64,000 bases of DNA. Source: Alitta virens (Eukaryota; Annelida; Polychaeta; Phyllodocida; Nereididae). Positions 11,100 to 22,050 of this stretch are shown one piece after another (the stretch's first letter is position 1; each line of letters starts with the position of its first letter). The notes under the pieces were generated by a model. That model saw only the letters and a program-made list of their open reading frames with translations. It was not told the origin of the DNA and ran no database searches. The stretch spans positions 32,218,969 through 32,282,968 of the forward strand of contig OW028584.1 in assembly GCA_932294295.1 (NCBI GenBank), in the 5' to 3' direction. A program made the position numbers and the translations under genes.

Positions 11100-11660
11100 T
11101 AGTGTCATTCTTTCATAAAATATGGTCGACTCTAGACAGCTTTAGCCACCTATTCCTGGCTGTAGCTATAACTGACTAAAGCTGGCCACTATTTCTACAC
11201 CTAGCTTATAGTCGGCTTACTGAAAAAATATAAACCTTGGCAAATGTAAGCAATTTATCTCTAAAGCTAAGAAACTACTTTGGGGACATTCATTCGAATG
11301 ACACACTCTAAAAAAATGATTGTCTGTTTTCAGAAAAATAATTGCGTCACTGGTGTTTGTTTATGATCAGCCAACATACTGTTGGTTCTTAGACAACAAT
11401 GTATAAATCAAAAAATTATGTTGGTTGGCTTAGACAATTATTGTTTAAGAATGTAATGGCTTATTTTAAACAAACTGTTGAGTGGACACCAGCAACACAT
11501 ATTTTAGTGTATGTGGTTCTAAACATTTCCTAACATAAAAAAATCTGTATTGTTATATTTTTTCAAGATCAAAGACCAGATTTTAACGAAGATTTCCTGG
11601 TGTCCAATTTCCAGCCCAGAAAGTGAGATGAAAATAATATATTATGTTCTTCAGGGTTCC
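11100..11660. other. Non-genic stretch
   Basis: No coding pattern. The segment 11290-11470 has words around TGTTGG and TTAGACAA repeated in both orientations, so a small decayed hairpin element is possible, but ends are unclear. Confidence 0.4.
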
Positions 11661-11666
11661 AGAGAA

Positions 11667-11684
11667 CTATATGGAGTGAACTGA
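11667..11684 (+). repeat. Target-site duplication of SINE (left)
   Basis: CTATATGGAGTGAACTGA, identical to 11875-11892, flanks the SINE at 11685-11874. Confidence 0.85.
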
Positions 11685-11874
11685 TGGTGGTGGTGGTTGA
11701 TTAGGGCTTTACGTCCTGTATTTCTGCACCTGATGGGCTAATTAGGACAGGTAGGGACCATGGCAATGAGACAAAGGATGAAACAGCCATCCAACATAGG
11801 CTCGACTGGGAATTGAACCCGGGACCCAGTGGTTAGAAGCCCAGCACGCTACCACTGAGCTAGGCCCCCACCCC
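11685..11874 (-). mobile_element. tRNA-derived SINE (family 1), full copy
   Basis: On the minus strand the element starts with a tRNA-like head: A box TAGCTCAGTGGTAGCGTG and B box GGGTTCAATTCC. The body contains CATCCTTTGTCTCATTGCCA and TCCTAATTAGCC, and the tail has CAGAAATACAGGACGTAAA then GCCCTAATC and (ACC)n. It is flanked by a perfect 18-bp target duplication, showing recent target-primed retrotransposition. A second copy with its own 14-bp duplication lies at 46904-47090 and a decayed one at 36706-36950. Confidence 0.85.
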
Positions 11875-11892
11875 CTATATGGAGTGAACTGA
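11875..11892 (+). repeat. Target-site duplication of SINE (right)
   Basis: Identical to 11667-11684. Confidence 0.85.
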
Positions 11893-13130
11893 ATTGTTGA
11901 TGACCTCGCAGGCGTTTGCCATCATGACAGCACTTAGCAAGTTAGTATACTTTAAGACCAAGGCTACTGACTTCGTCAAGAACAGCTTGTACTCCCCCTG
12001 CACAACTGCCTTCAATGATGGGGCCAGTTTCAGTCAATAACATCATATTACACATCTATATTATACACAAAAATAATTTTCCTTCTTATTCTAAGTGATA
12101 ACTTTCATTATTTATGGGTATTTACCACTTATATACAAGGAATTCCTTGCCTGTACGCTAGGAAATGTTCTATTCTTATCTGTAATGGCAGCTAATTTGC
12201 ATATTTCACCATTATGTGTCCTGATTGGCCAATATCTCCCAAGCACAGTATGCTGTCAGCTTTAAGCCAATTAAGTGACCCGAGTAAGCTTTGTTTAAGA
12301 AATGAGTGTAATCACAAAACTGATTGATATGCAATTTCACTGTTAGCCTATATGCTATTAAGCTAATTTGTTTGTATTTAAGTCTAACTGGTAAACTAGC
12401 AAATAATTGCCATCAAGCTCAGGCATTTCCTAATGTATTCAGTTACATTCTGGTTGGCTGTTGCAAATTACATAGCTTCCTCTTGAGATGAGGAGCCAAT
12501 TAAGGCAGTCAGTAGTAGCCTTGGTATTAGTTAAGTATAAGTGCTGTCATCACTGAGCAATGATGTGATGACCCCATGCAGCCAAGATAATTGATGCATG
12601 CTTTGTACACAATGGAAGGCATACTGCAATGAACTGCCATTTTACCTGTGCCTTAAAAGTTAGCATATATATCTTGTTCATTCACATTGCCATTGTTATT
12701 ACCAAAATTTGGCATCAGGTGGTAATTTATGTTGAACCAGAACGGTTTTAAATTCGAGTTGCGCCCATCTGAAGTGCAGTAGATATACCCGATAAATCCC
12801 ACAATATCCTATATACCATGTAGAAAAGCCATGTGGTATAGCCTATGTGGTATACATATCTATACTACATGGTTTACCTTACAAAGATGGGAAATGTATA
12901 CCACATACTTCTATGTACGGCAAGAAATATTTAACAACTGGTTTGTAAATATCATTCGTAAATTCCTTTATTAATCTGAAAATGTCCGAAAAAGTTTTGA
13001 GGTGATGACGTTGCTGACAGTTATGCAATGCTTTGATTGGTTAATGGCAAAAATTAATATTCATGAATTTTATTTATACTACATGAATGCATAGCCAGGC
13101 AGCTCAACTTAAAGTGAAAATTGTGGGATA
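11893..13130. other. Non-genic stretch
   Basis: No coding pattern. The words GTGGTATA and TACATGG/CCATGTA recur in both orientations near 12820-12910, related to the hairpin at 13133-13222. Confidence 0.45.
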
Positions 13131-13132
13131 TA

Positions 13133-13222
13133 AATAAGACCCAAGTGTGGTATATTTTTATATTCCCTCATTCGTGGACAGATTGGCTTCAGAATATAAA
13201 AATATACCACATGGGTCTTATT
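13133..13222. repeat. Hairpin: 31-33-bp inverted repeat
   Basis: AATAAGACCCAAGTGTGG then TATATTTTTATATTC is followed after about 26 bp by its near-exact complement ending CCACATGGGTCTTATT. Likely a miniature foldback element; related GTGGTATA words occur upstream. Confidence 0.75.
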
Positions 13223-13588
13223 ATAATACTACATAGCTTAAAATACGCCTGTTTTAAAGGATATGACAGATTTGAAAATGCCATAACCAGAACTGAATGC
13301 AATGGCAAAATACTGAGGGGTGAGCTGTAGGTACTGTGTATATAATTACTTGAACTATTTGCTGTTATTTAATATATATATATCAAATATTTGATAATGA
13401 CACCACTGACAAACTTTAAATTGACATTTATAGTTTTATTGATACTAAACGATGAATAACTGGTAACAATTAACACATGTACATGTAAAAGTTATGAATC
13501 CTCACAATGTTAACTAAATCATGGGCACCATTTGAACTCCTTACGTATTTATTTTATTTCACGTAAATACTACATGTATCAAATAATA

Positions 13589-13589
13589 A

Positions 13590-13622
<33 letters not shown>
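13589..13622 (+). repeat. (CATATA)n microsatellite
   Basis: Five or so tandem CATATA units. Confidence 0.85.
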
Positions 13623-13776
13623 AGTATGGTTATATTAATGTATATTAACTGCACAAAATGCAGCCAAAAAAGTAAATGTATGTTTAAAAGACACATACTT
13701 GTACAACATTTAAACCTGAGAACAGATACCTGAGACGATTGGTAAACTGTACATTAAGTTGAATTAGTCTGACTAG

Positions 13777-13839
<63 letters not shown>
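13777..13839 (+). repeat. (AT)n microsatellite
   Basis: About 63 bp of uninterrupted alternating AT. Confidence 0.95.
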
Positions 13840-13841
<2 letters not shown>

Positions 13842-13859
13842 AAAAAAATTAAAAATCCT

Positions 13860-14879
13860 CTATACTACACCATAGGTTCCTAAAATAAACCAAAACATTG
13901 ATACAGATTGATATACCCATTTTGGTATTCAGAAATATCTAAATTTCAAGTATTTCAAAAAAGTTTAAAAATATATTTAAGATTGTCTAATGGAGATTCA
14001 TAAGTGGCTCATCCAACATTAGATAATCCTGATTAAACAGTTTACAATACAAATTGAAAACTCTCGTTCGTTGGTTATATAATTTAAAAATCAAGGTTTT
14101 CCAAAAAAAAAGTAAATTTATATATGAAAAACCAAGACATGTCCTATGGATTTATTTAAAATCAAATTTGGCTGTAAACTAAAACCCATTTTGTTCAAAC
14201 AATTTTGTCCCCAAATCTTTAAAGTATTGGGGTTATTCCTACGTTTATACGTCTTGTCAAAATGTCTAGTAGGTTAGAATGTGACTTATAAAGCATAAAG
14301 TTGCTGCCCTTATTTGCTGAAACACAAGTATACCTATATTTCTGAAGCAAGCCCGCCTTTGCGCCCGGCTAACAGCTTCTACGCGAAGATGGCAGGTTTG
14401 CTTTAGGAACTCAGAATCATTTTATTCATATTACATATATATGCATTTAGTTGTACAGATATCATTATGACACACATGGTGCATAAACATGACATTTATA
14501 TGTAATAAGGGTGACACTTCCAAGATAAATATATATCGCTACTGAGGTGCCACCCATGATTTCAGAAGATCCCCCCTTCCAATCCATTCAGTTGAGATCA
14601 TTGTCAAAAAATATACATGAATAATTTAGAGACATATTTTGTTGAAAGCACAGAGCCACATTTGAATTGCTATTGATAATATATGATAATCAAATGGCAT
14701 GATATTAAGACAAAAGTAAAGGAATCCCGAAGGAACAAGACTAAGAAGGGGTGAGAAAAATCCCGCAGGAAGATGATGTAAACGTTGTCTGAGTCAAATT
14801 CAAATGGACCACTTGATTCATTTCCTAGTTTCGACTTATGAATTTGGAAGATTTGATGGATAAATGAGTATTTGGGTTA
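13860..14879. other. Non-genic stretch
   Basis: AT-rich, no coding pattern. A more GC-rich patch near 14350-14400 has no recognisable gene. Confidence 0.45.
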
Positions 14880-15120
14880 GTGCAGTATAGCGTACCCAAA
14901 TTTATGCCCTAATTTGGCATCCATCAAAGATAAAATTTTATAAAATAATTCACAAGTTTGAAGTTGAAGCACAATTAAAATAACATTTGGTGTAGAATAG
15001 CGGGGGTTTGGGGGTGAAAACCACCGTCATAACTACTTAGTTTGTGACGTCATACATTGATTTCAAGCATTTTTACATCTTAGGCATGGCAATGAAAAAT
15101 CTGGGTCTGCTATACTGCAC
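14880..15120. mobile_element. MITE, GTGCAGTATA family, copy 1
   Basis: Left end GTGCAGTATAGCGTACCCAA, right end GGGTCTGCTATACTGCAC: about 25-bp imperfect TIRs around 241 bp. Copy 2 at 42567-42816 has the same TIRs and the internal TTAGTTTGTGACGTCATACA segment. No coding capacity. Confidence 0.75.
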
Positions 15121-15523
15121 ATTTGCCGAGTATTTTAAATTTAAATGTTCGTTTAATTTTGGTTCGAGTTGTGCTAAATTTTGGCCTTGCAAGCAAATGG
15201 ACATACAATATTCTCCGTTTACAGACTCAGATTAATCCCTGCTTTATAGAGCAGCCACCGTCACAACAATCATTCCACTTTTAGTATGGTACTGACCAGC
15301 ACACAGCGCATATAAATATATTACAATACAGCTGTGGTCAAAAAGTTTCGGACACTCGCTATGCAATGTGCCTATTGTGTTTTTTTACCTTGCATCATAG
15401 TAAGTTGTATTTACCTTGCCCATGTATACAGCTATTAATATGGCCTAGGGTATTGCGATGCCTGCATGTCTGTTAAAATGTCTCTCGCTTTTGTCTCTCT
15501 GTCTGTCTGTCAACCAACCTTAA

Positions 15524-16137
15524 GGCCCCTTCACACATAGCCGGATCAGACGCCGGAGTGTCCCGGAGTAAAATGTTATTCACTCCGGGGGTTTCCGGGA
15601 TCAAAGAGCTGTTAAATGTCAACAAAAAAGAAATGTTTGGCGATGTGTACACGATGTCAATACGGTCTCAACAAGGAGGTAACACAACTGTCCTGGAAGA
15701 GTGCGGAGTGAACTGGATTTTACACGGTGTCTTCAATGATGTAACCGGTCTTTACACCGTGTTTATTTGTTTGGAACCGTGTGGGTCCTTGTACTCTCCG
15801 GCATTAATGGCGGCGAATTATTCATGCCCGGTTGATGCCGGATGTAGCCGGAGATACCACGAAGTATGCCCGAGTCAATACGGAGATTCCTGGAGATCGG
15901 CGGAGTCTACTGGGAGTCTACACGGGTCAACATGGACTAAATACTCCGGGACCTCCGGCATGAAAAATTGAACATGTTTAATTTTTTTCCCCGGAGTCAC
16001 AAGGTGGTCTCGGATCGCCCTGGACAATGACGGACAATGCCGGAAATAAACACGAGGTCTACACGCTATTACCGGAGTTTGCCGGAGCTATACTCCTGGA
16101 CAATCCGTCGTCTGATCCGGCTAAGTGTGAAGGGCCC
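15524..16137. mobile_element. 614-bp GC-rich TIR element (non-autonomous DNA transposon)
   Basis: Left end GGCCCCTTCACACATAGCC then GGATCAGACG; right end CGTCTGATCCGGCTAAGTG then TGAAGGGCCC, its reverse complement. The interior is markedly more GC-rich than its surroundings and is studded with CCGGAG/CTCCGG words on both strands, so it can fold extensively. A 137-codon plus-strand open frame exists but shows no domain pattern and probably reflects base composition. No convincing target duplication. The superfamily is uncertain; the TIR start GGSCCCTTCACAC is of the kind seen in several cut-and-paste families. Confidence 0.8.
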
Positions 16138-16266
16138 TCTAGTGACATGATAACTTCAGGTGTATTGATGCTAGGCTCATGAAAGTACAGGTGATATTGT
16201 CATTTTGACTCTATTTTGAAGTCACACGAGTCAACACTCTACTCCTGCCATGCCAAACATGTGGAT

Positions 16267-16376
16267 CCCAGATTGCATTCCAAATCGGGCCAGCATCATT
16301 TCTATATTGGCCGCCAATGGCACAACACATTGCTGACATCACGCCGATGTTGATATGATTTGGAATGCTATCAGGG
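16267..16376. mobile_element. MITE, GCATTCCAAATCGGGCC family, copy 1
   Basis: Left CCCAGATTGCATTCCAAATC then GGGCCAGC; right GATTTGGAATGCTATCAGGG. About 110 bp, palindromic ends. Other copies: 38576-38650, 39226-39348, 43095-43150. Confidence 0.75.
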
Positions 16377-16594
16377 ATGACGCAGCTCTTTTTTGGACAA
16401 ATCATCCATAACATAATCCATATATTGGCGTGACTATTGTCCAAATGCATTTTCACGACAGTAATAACATAGAAATCCAGACCAAAATCGACGTATTTTC
16501 AAGTTCGCAAAACTTTTGGCCATGGCTGTACAATACAATTCAAGTTCAAGTAAAAAAATATTCTAAGGTGTACTTCATGGAGCACTTTTTCAAC

Positions 16595-18391
16595 CTACTC
16601 TTGCCCTGTAGCAACCTCATAGGTGGGAGGTGGGCTTAAGGGACCAGAATGTTCTGCAGATGTTTGGTGATGCTGGTCACCAGTGGGATGCGGCGCGGGA
16701 TTCATCTCAGTTCTCTCATGGCTTTCTTCAGATTCCTCTTTAGGGCAACAAACTGCAGCACCCATCTCATAACGCATCTGCTGTTGGGTCTTGCAGCCAG
16801 CCTTGTACCAGCAGTATATACCCAGACAAGCCAAGGCAAGTAAAATAGGCACACCAATTGCAATCTTCCAGACCCCTCCCTTCGACCCACTTAAGCCACA
16901 GTCTGCTTCATCAGAACGATCCTTGCAATCATCGTAACCATTGCATTCGATACTTTTATAATGGCACTCCCCATCACATTTGACAGGCATAGACGAAGGA
17001 CATCCGTCTTCAGGGCATCGACCTTGCACAGAATCAACACATTCTCCATTTTCACATCTTTTGGAAGCCGTACCACAACTAGAGCCATCTTTGCAGTCGT
17101 CGTACCAAAAAACACAAGAACCATCATCACAATCCCGTTCTCCAACACCACAACTTGTGCCTGGGCAGTTTTCGTAAAATTTATCAATACAAAGCAAGGT
17201 TCCTTTGCAACGTCTCTCTCCAAAACCGCAGTCTTCTTCGGGACATCTCTCCTTACTTCCTTCCGGGCAGCGCCCATCTTTACATCTGCCTCGTGGACAG
17301 TCCTCCAGAGAATCTCGATCAGTCGTGTTTGCTATCATTCTCTCTGATGTACTGCCACAATTGATTTCATCAAAATTTGTCAAACAATCTTGTACACCGT
17401 TGCACCTGCTTTCCGTCGGAATACACCAAAATTCCTCCTGGTCTTCACAGTTGAATCCTAGAATAGCCTGGCCATCTACTAGATATTCACATTTATCATG
17501 CTCTTTCAAGACCTTAAACACACCATATGACATTGTGAATGGAGATGACTCAGCTGGCTTGGAAAATTCAATGTGGAATCCTTCACTAGAAGTCAATGTC
17601 TTGGGAGCATCTGTACGGGATGAAGAAAATACAACAGGACTAAACGATGTCACTCCCTTGTGGACTGTCACAGTAGAACCATCACCTAATAGAATCTCAA
17701 CCCTCACATAGACTTGCAGGTCACTATTAGGTATTGGTTTCAATTGCCATGCACACTTTATCGTGTAACTTCCAGGATCTGGGAGATATTCCAATGCACC
17801 CACAGTGACCTTACCACCAGGAATGGCATTTCTAATAAATGGGCATTCAGTTAATGGTTTGTTTAATTCCCATGAATCCTCGTCCAGCCAATATCTTGCT
17901 TTAAATCCCACATAAAGTGTGTCCGTGCCATTTTTGTGATTATTTCCATCTTGCCTTGGTGAAGGATGAAACTCCACAATAACAGCATGGCCATCATACA
18001 GAAGTACAGGACGAATCCAAACTCCCTTTGAAAACTTAGCAGAAGTAATCAATTTCTTTTCTCCACCTTCTTTCTGTACTCCGTAAATGTGTAATTGACT
18101 AAAAGGAGGCATGTCCAAATCAGTGAAGAGTAGTTTCAGAAATCTTTTATCGCTCACCGTCTTCTTCAATGTGTACCTGATTGGCTTGCAGCACACGGGA
18201 AAATCAGGAGATGTGACAGTATGACGTTTGTCATCTGTGATTACTATGACTGTATCTGGCAGAGAAATGCTGGTATCTGCCTGTGCTGCTAGTGATCCTG
18301 CTGCTGCTGCTGCTGCTGCAGATACTGGTGGATAAATGTTACTTATACTGAGTATTAGGATCAAGCAAATGGGTAATATATGACTCTCCAT
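16595..18391 (-). CDS. CUB/LDLa single-pass membrane receptor (LRP12/LDLRAD-like), intronless
   Basis: Complete 598-aa reading frame in one exon. I start at the ATG ending 18391 because it opens a clean signal peptide (MESHILPICLILILSISNIY); an upstream in-frame ATG at 18433 would put 14 polar residues in front. An alanine run (8 Ala, CTG/GCA repeat) follows the cleavage region. Order: CUB-like region 1 (about 50-170), CUB-like region 2 (about 180-295), LDLa repeat (301-345, RCNGVQDC..FDEINC), a cysteine-rich block of degenerate LDLa units (365-464), and a canonical last LDLa (464-498, ECNGYDDCKDRSDEADC) with the Ca2+-binding acidic residues. Then one TM helix (508-533) and a 65-residue cytoplasmic tail ending with PPTY (PPxY), a ligand for WW domains of NEDD4-type E3 ligases in related receptors. 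A plausible role is endocytic or signalling receptor at the plasma membrane. The lack of introns in a multidomain receptor is notable and could mean a retrogene. The CUB assignment is by pattern only. Confidence 0.82.
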   Translation of the reverse strand: MESHILPICLILILSISNIYPPVSAAAAAAAGSLAAQADTSISLPDTVIVITDDKRHTVTSPDFPVCCKPIRYTLKKTVSDKRFLKLLFTDLDMPPFSQLHIYGVQKEGGEKKLITSAKFSKGVWIRPVLLYDGHAVIVEFHPSPRQDGNNHKNGTDTLYVGFKARYWLDEDSWELNKPLTECPFIRNAIPGGKVTVGALEYLPDPGSYTIKCAWQLKPIPNSDLQVYVRVEILLGDGSTVTVHKGVTSFSPVVFSSSRTDAPKTLTSSEGFHIEFSKPAESSPFTMSYGVFKVLKEHDKCEYLVDGQAILGFNCEDQEEFWCIPTESRCNGVQDCLTNFDEINCGSTSERMIANTTDRDSLEDCPRGRCKDGRCPEGSKERCPEEDCGFGERRCKGTLLCIDKFYENCPGTSCGVGERDCDDGSCVFWYDDCKDGSSCGTASKRCENGECVDSVQGRCPEDGCPSSMPVKCDGECHYKSIECNGYDDCKDRSDEADCGLSGSKGGVWKIAIGVPILLALACLGIYCWYKAGCKTQQQMRYEMGAAVCCPKEESEESHERTEMNPAPHPTGDQHHQTSAEHSGPLSPPPTYEVATGQE

Positions 18392-18599
18392 GTTAAAAAC
18401 AACACAACACCGCGATTGGGTGCTGCAGCACATCAAATGGCTGCTGCTGCTGGTGCAGGATTTGTCAACAGCATGGCTGATACGGTCATTAACCCCTCAA
18501 TTAAAGAATCCGCCAGATGGCAGCACGTGAGTTGCCGGACTGCAGTGACATCTATGGAATTTTCTAAAATCAACTACTTGTCGGCAGACGATTAATTTG

Positions 18600-20020
18600 G
18601 CTGGGACTTGCCTAAGCGTAGTCGCAGCGGCTCAGCGAAAAGATTAATGTGCATTGTGCATGATGGCAAACAAGTAGACACAAATATGGTTCATGTACAT
18701 ATTACTGAAAATTAAAATACTTTTGATGATCTTTTTATCCACTTGTCAGGCCAACAGTATTAATGCTAAACTACGCCAGCCTGGCCCAGCCATTCGAGAA
18801 AGACGAGCCCGAGTGTCTGTCAAGCTTGAAGAATGACTGGTGGCTAGATTGTTGTCACAAAATGATATAGCAAAACCCAAAATGATATAGCAAAACCCAA
18901 ATCCCTTTGTCTAGAATATTCATTGTGTGTATCTATATTTAGCTTTATCTTCACCATTCATCAATTTTCTGATCATGTATATATTTATGCTTATTTTTAA
19001 ACTGACCTTCTCCTGTTCACAACCAGTATTACAATTTGCTATTTATTACCTCGATAAACTGGGACCAGAAACTATTACTTAATCACATAGTTACTTATTC
19101 AATTAATAATGATTAATTAATTTTGCTTGTCCTAATAATTGAAATTGCATGTATTGTTAAAATTGTAGTTGTTCAATTTGTTGTATTTTTTTTATTGTGT
19201 ATGACGAATGTATCTTACCACCATTCGAAAACGTCAATAAAACATTATATAGTAAAACAATAACCCAATACTAAAACTTAAATGGCTTCCATGAGTCGGA
19301 GTCTTTGCCCTATACAAAACATAATGCACAACCTTGTCATATATGCCAAAAACAATTCCATTGCATAGGCCTTGTCATATCCCATTGCTGTGATCAAGAC
19401 TAGTACTAAATAGTGCACTTCCTCAAAATGACTGACAAAGGCCTACGACTGTGACCAAAACTTCGTGCTCTGGATTAAGTAACATAAATTTAAAACCCAA
19501 CTATGACAGCCTCAAGATCAGAATCTAAAACTTATCGAACACATTTCTGTGATACCAAAGGGCTTAAAAATCACCCACTGAGGTCAAAAACAAAAATATG
19601 GCAGCTTAAAATATTAGGTTAAGCATGTCTATGACCAAATATAAAAATGATTTTTTTAAGTTGTAAGGTACACACCCTAAAAACAAGTGTTTGAAAACCA
19701 ACACTAAAATAAACACTTCTTTGTTACACTTTATGAACGTGTTGAAATGTTTAAGATAAACATGTTGAGGTGTTTATGAAAATAAACACTAAAACACCTT
19801 TATTATAAGCTTGTTACAATGTATTAACACTACAACATGTTTAACAAGTTTAATCAAACACTTCAGTCTACAACATGTCCAACAAGGATGAAGTGTTTAT
19901 GTCAAACATCTCAGTCTTCCACTGTGTAGGCTATCTTTTTAACCTCTTCATCAATCTGCTTCTTTAGAGCATTTTCCTGGTATGGAACATGGCCAACCTG
20001 CAAGCGACATGGAAAATGCA
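18600..20020. other. Non-genic stretch upstream of the receptor gene
   Basis: No gene recognised. A 17-bp phrase (AAAATGATATAGCAAAA) is duplicated in tandem near 18858-18895. Near 19190-19245 a (T)n..AATAAAAC segment looks like a LINE 3' tail. 19680-19920 is rich in AACA(C/T)GTT-type words repeated in both orientations, probably a decayed satellite-like element. Confidence 0.45.
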
Positions 20021-20022
20021 CC

Positions 20023-20025
<3 letters not shown>

Positions 20026-20055
<30 letters not shown>

Positions 20056-20096
20056 CAGGAATCAACATATATATATATATATGTTGATTCCTGCTA
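20026..20096. repeat. (AT)n tract and 44-bp perfect palindrome
   Basis: An AT run is followed at 20053-20096 by TAGCAGGAATCAACATATAT and its exact complement, a perfect palindrome centred on (AT)n. It could extrude as a cruciform; may be a minimal foldback element. Confidence 0.8.
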
Positions 20097-20099
20097 ATT

Positions 20100-20330
20100 G
20101 CCCTGATGGTGCCTTGTTTTATTCATATGCTTATAGTTGTACATAATAATCATATAGATGTTTTTAATATGTAACTAAATTATGTTCATGTAGATTGTTC
20201 TTTTATTTTTACTTAATCATTATATATATATGTAAATTTATATTTTTATCCTTTTATTTATTTTATGACACATGTATCTTTTTGATGCTCTGCGGTCAAT
20301 AAAATTACATATATATATATGTTTATTATA
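20100..20330. other. Possible LINE 3' tail, no gene
   Basis: T/A-rich sequence ending in GGTCAATAAAATTACAT and (AT)n, resembling the 3' ends of LINEs seen elsewhere in this window (e.g. 55500-55650). Confidence 0.35.
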
Positions 20331-20335
20331 CACTT
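20331..20335 (+). repeat. 5-bp target duplication of BEL/Pao element (left)
   Basis: CACTT, identical to 26330-26334. A 4-6 bp duplication is what BEL/Pao integrases generate. Confidence 0.7.
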
Positions 20336-20854
20336 TATTGAATTTTGCCGAACTAAAGTTAGATGAAGATGCCTTTATTCACGCGAATCATTATACGAGC
20401 GGTGAATCTGTAAATTTTTTGAACAAAAATAATAATATTACAATATAATAATCACAAAATAATTATTACAATAATTATTAATATCATTATTAATATCATC
20501 TATAAATATCCAGCAAATGCATAATACACAAATATAATAATGCCTAAATTAACTACCAATCACTTACAAAGCACATGGCATCATCAGCACAATCCAAGGA
20601 TAAGAAACAATTTTCGCCTGATAATGTTCAGTTTTGACCATTGCATATTCTTCTTCAAGTAATATTCTATGAGCTACATGTTAGCTCCTCAGCTTCTCTG
20701 GCATGACTGGCACTAATTGAGTGACCAATCACATGACCAAATTAAAAGTTAATTAATATTCCACCAGGGGGAGAAAAAAATCAACATTGACCTGTAGTGC
20801 CACCTTGAGAATATGTATACAATATGAATGATAACAGCCTAAATGGCTGTTACA
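20336..20854 (-). repeat. BEL/Pao 3' LTR
   Basis: 519 bp; on the minus strand it starts TGTAACAG and ends TTCAATA. Near-identical to 25744-26329 except that the other copy carries an extra 67 bp. Contains a CTCF-like core CCACCAGGGGGAG at 20761. The purine-rich AAGGTTTGGGAG just before it (minus strand, 20855-20866) is a candidate polypurine tract. Confidence 0.85.
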
Positions 20855-20983
20855 CTCCCAAACCTTAAATTTACCGCAAATTTAACATCATACAGAAAAT
20901 CAAACATCAAATTTACATCTCATTAATTGACATAAATCAACATACATAGTAAAACATCACAATTGAATTTAAACTGACATAAT

Positions 20984-22042
20984 TTAATCTGAGCATTCTA
21001 ACAATACAAGTTTTGTTATGGGTCTAACAAAAGATGATGACTTTGTCCTAATTTTAGCTGATCTGATAAGACCATCATTGCTTGGCATGACTTGTTCAAC
21101 AATGCCCATGGGCCACACTCCCCTAGGAGTTTGTTCATCAGATATCAGAACCAGATCTCCAACTTTGAAGTTTCTGCTTTTGTCGAGCCACTTACACCTT
21201 CTCTGAAGCTCTGGAACATATTCCCTGAGCCATCGACGCCAAAATTGATCTGCAAGGTGCTGCACAGCACGCCACTTTTTACGATAAAGGTCAGCTTCAC
21301 AAAATTGGCCCGGTGACACAAAAACATATTCTCGTGATAATATCAGGTGATTTGGTGTGAGGGCTCTGTCATCCAGAACATCGCCACTAACTTTTGTTAA
21401 TGGTCGACCATTTAAGATGCATTCGATTTCGCACAATACAGTTTGTAACATATCATCAGACATTCGGGATGACAAATTGACATCGAGCAAACCAGCTAAC
21501 ACTTTTTTAACTGTTCTTATGAGTCTTTCCCATATTCCACCCATATGCGATGCATATGGGAGATTGAATTTCCACTCTATCTCTTTGACAACAGCATACC
21601 TTTCAATCTTTTGAAAATCAAGTGTTTTTATGCTTTTAGCCAACTCAGATCGCCCTCCAATGAAATTTGTGCCATTATCACAAAATATGGTCTGAGGTTG
21701 ACCACGTCTAGCCATGAACCTTTTTAAACCATTGATAAAGCTATCAGTATCCATTCCTGCTAAAACTTCGAGATGAACAGCACAACACACCAAACAAGTA
21801 AAAATACACCCATACCTTTTGACTTGAGATCTACCTTGCTTGATCAAAATTGGCCCGAAGCAATCCAAACCAACATCAACAAATGGCGGTTTTCCGGGGT
21901 CTATTCTTTCTGAAGGCAAATCCGCCATAAACTGAGTACTGGGTGAAGCAAACAACCTTTTGCACTTGAAACAATTGCGAGCCACAAATTTAACAACATT
22001 TCTCACATGTGTGATCCAATACCTTCGTCGAATAAGAGACAT
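20984..22042 (-). pseudogene. BEL/Pao integrase and C-terminal DUF5641-like region
   Basis: 352 codons. The DDE triad is visible: D60 (in GLDCFGP), D122 (in FCDNGTNF) and E172 (in GGIWERLIR), with 49 residues between the last two. The second half of the zinc finger is kept (CFKC at 24-27), but the first half (H-x3-H) and about 20 residues usually found before RRRYWI are absent. The frame differs from the upstream pol frame, so a small deletion at the 22043-22060 junction removed them. The C-terminal W..Q..DQFWRRWLREYVPELQ segment and GDLVLI motif match the region that follows integrase in Pao-type elements. Confidence 0.85.
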
Positions 22043-22050
22043 GCAATAAG

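Noticed and set aside
15558..15971. 137-codon frame inside the GC-rich TIR element
   Set aside because: Composed largely of translations of the repeated CCGGAG words; no transposase motif.
16891..17711. Several long frames on both strands inside 16.6-18.4 kb
   Set aside because: Shadows of the receptor coding sequence in other frames.
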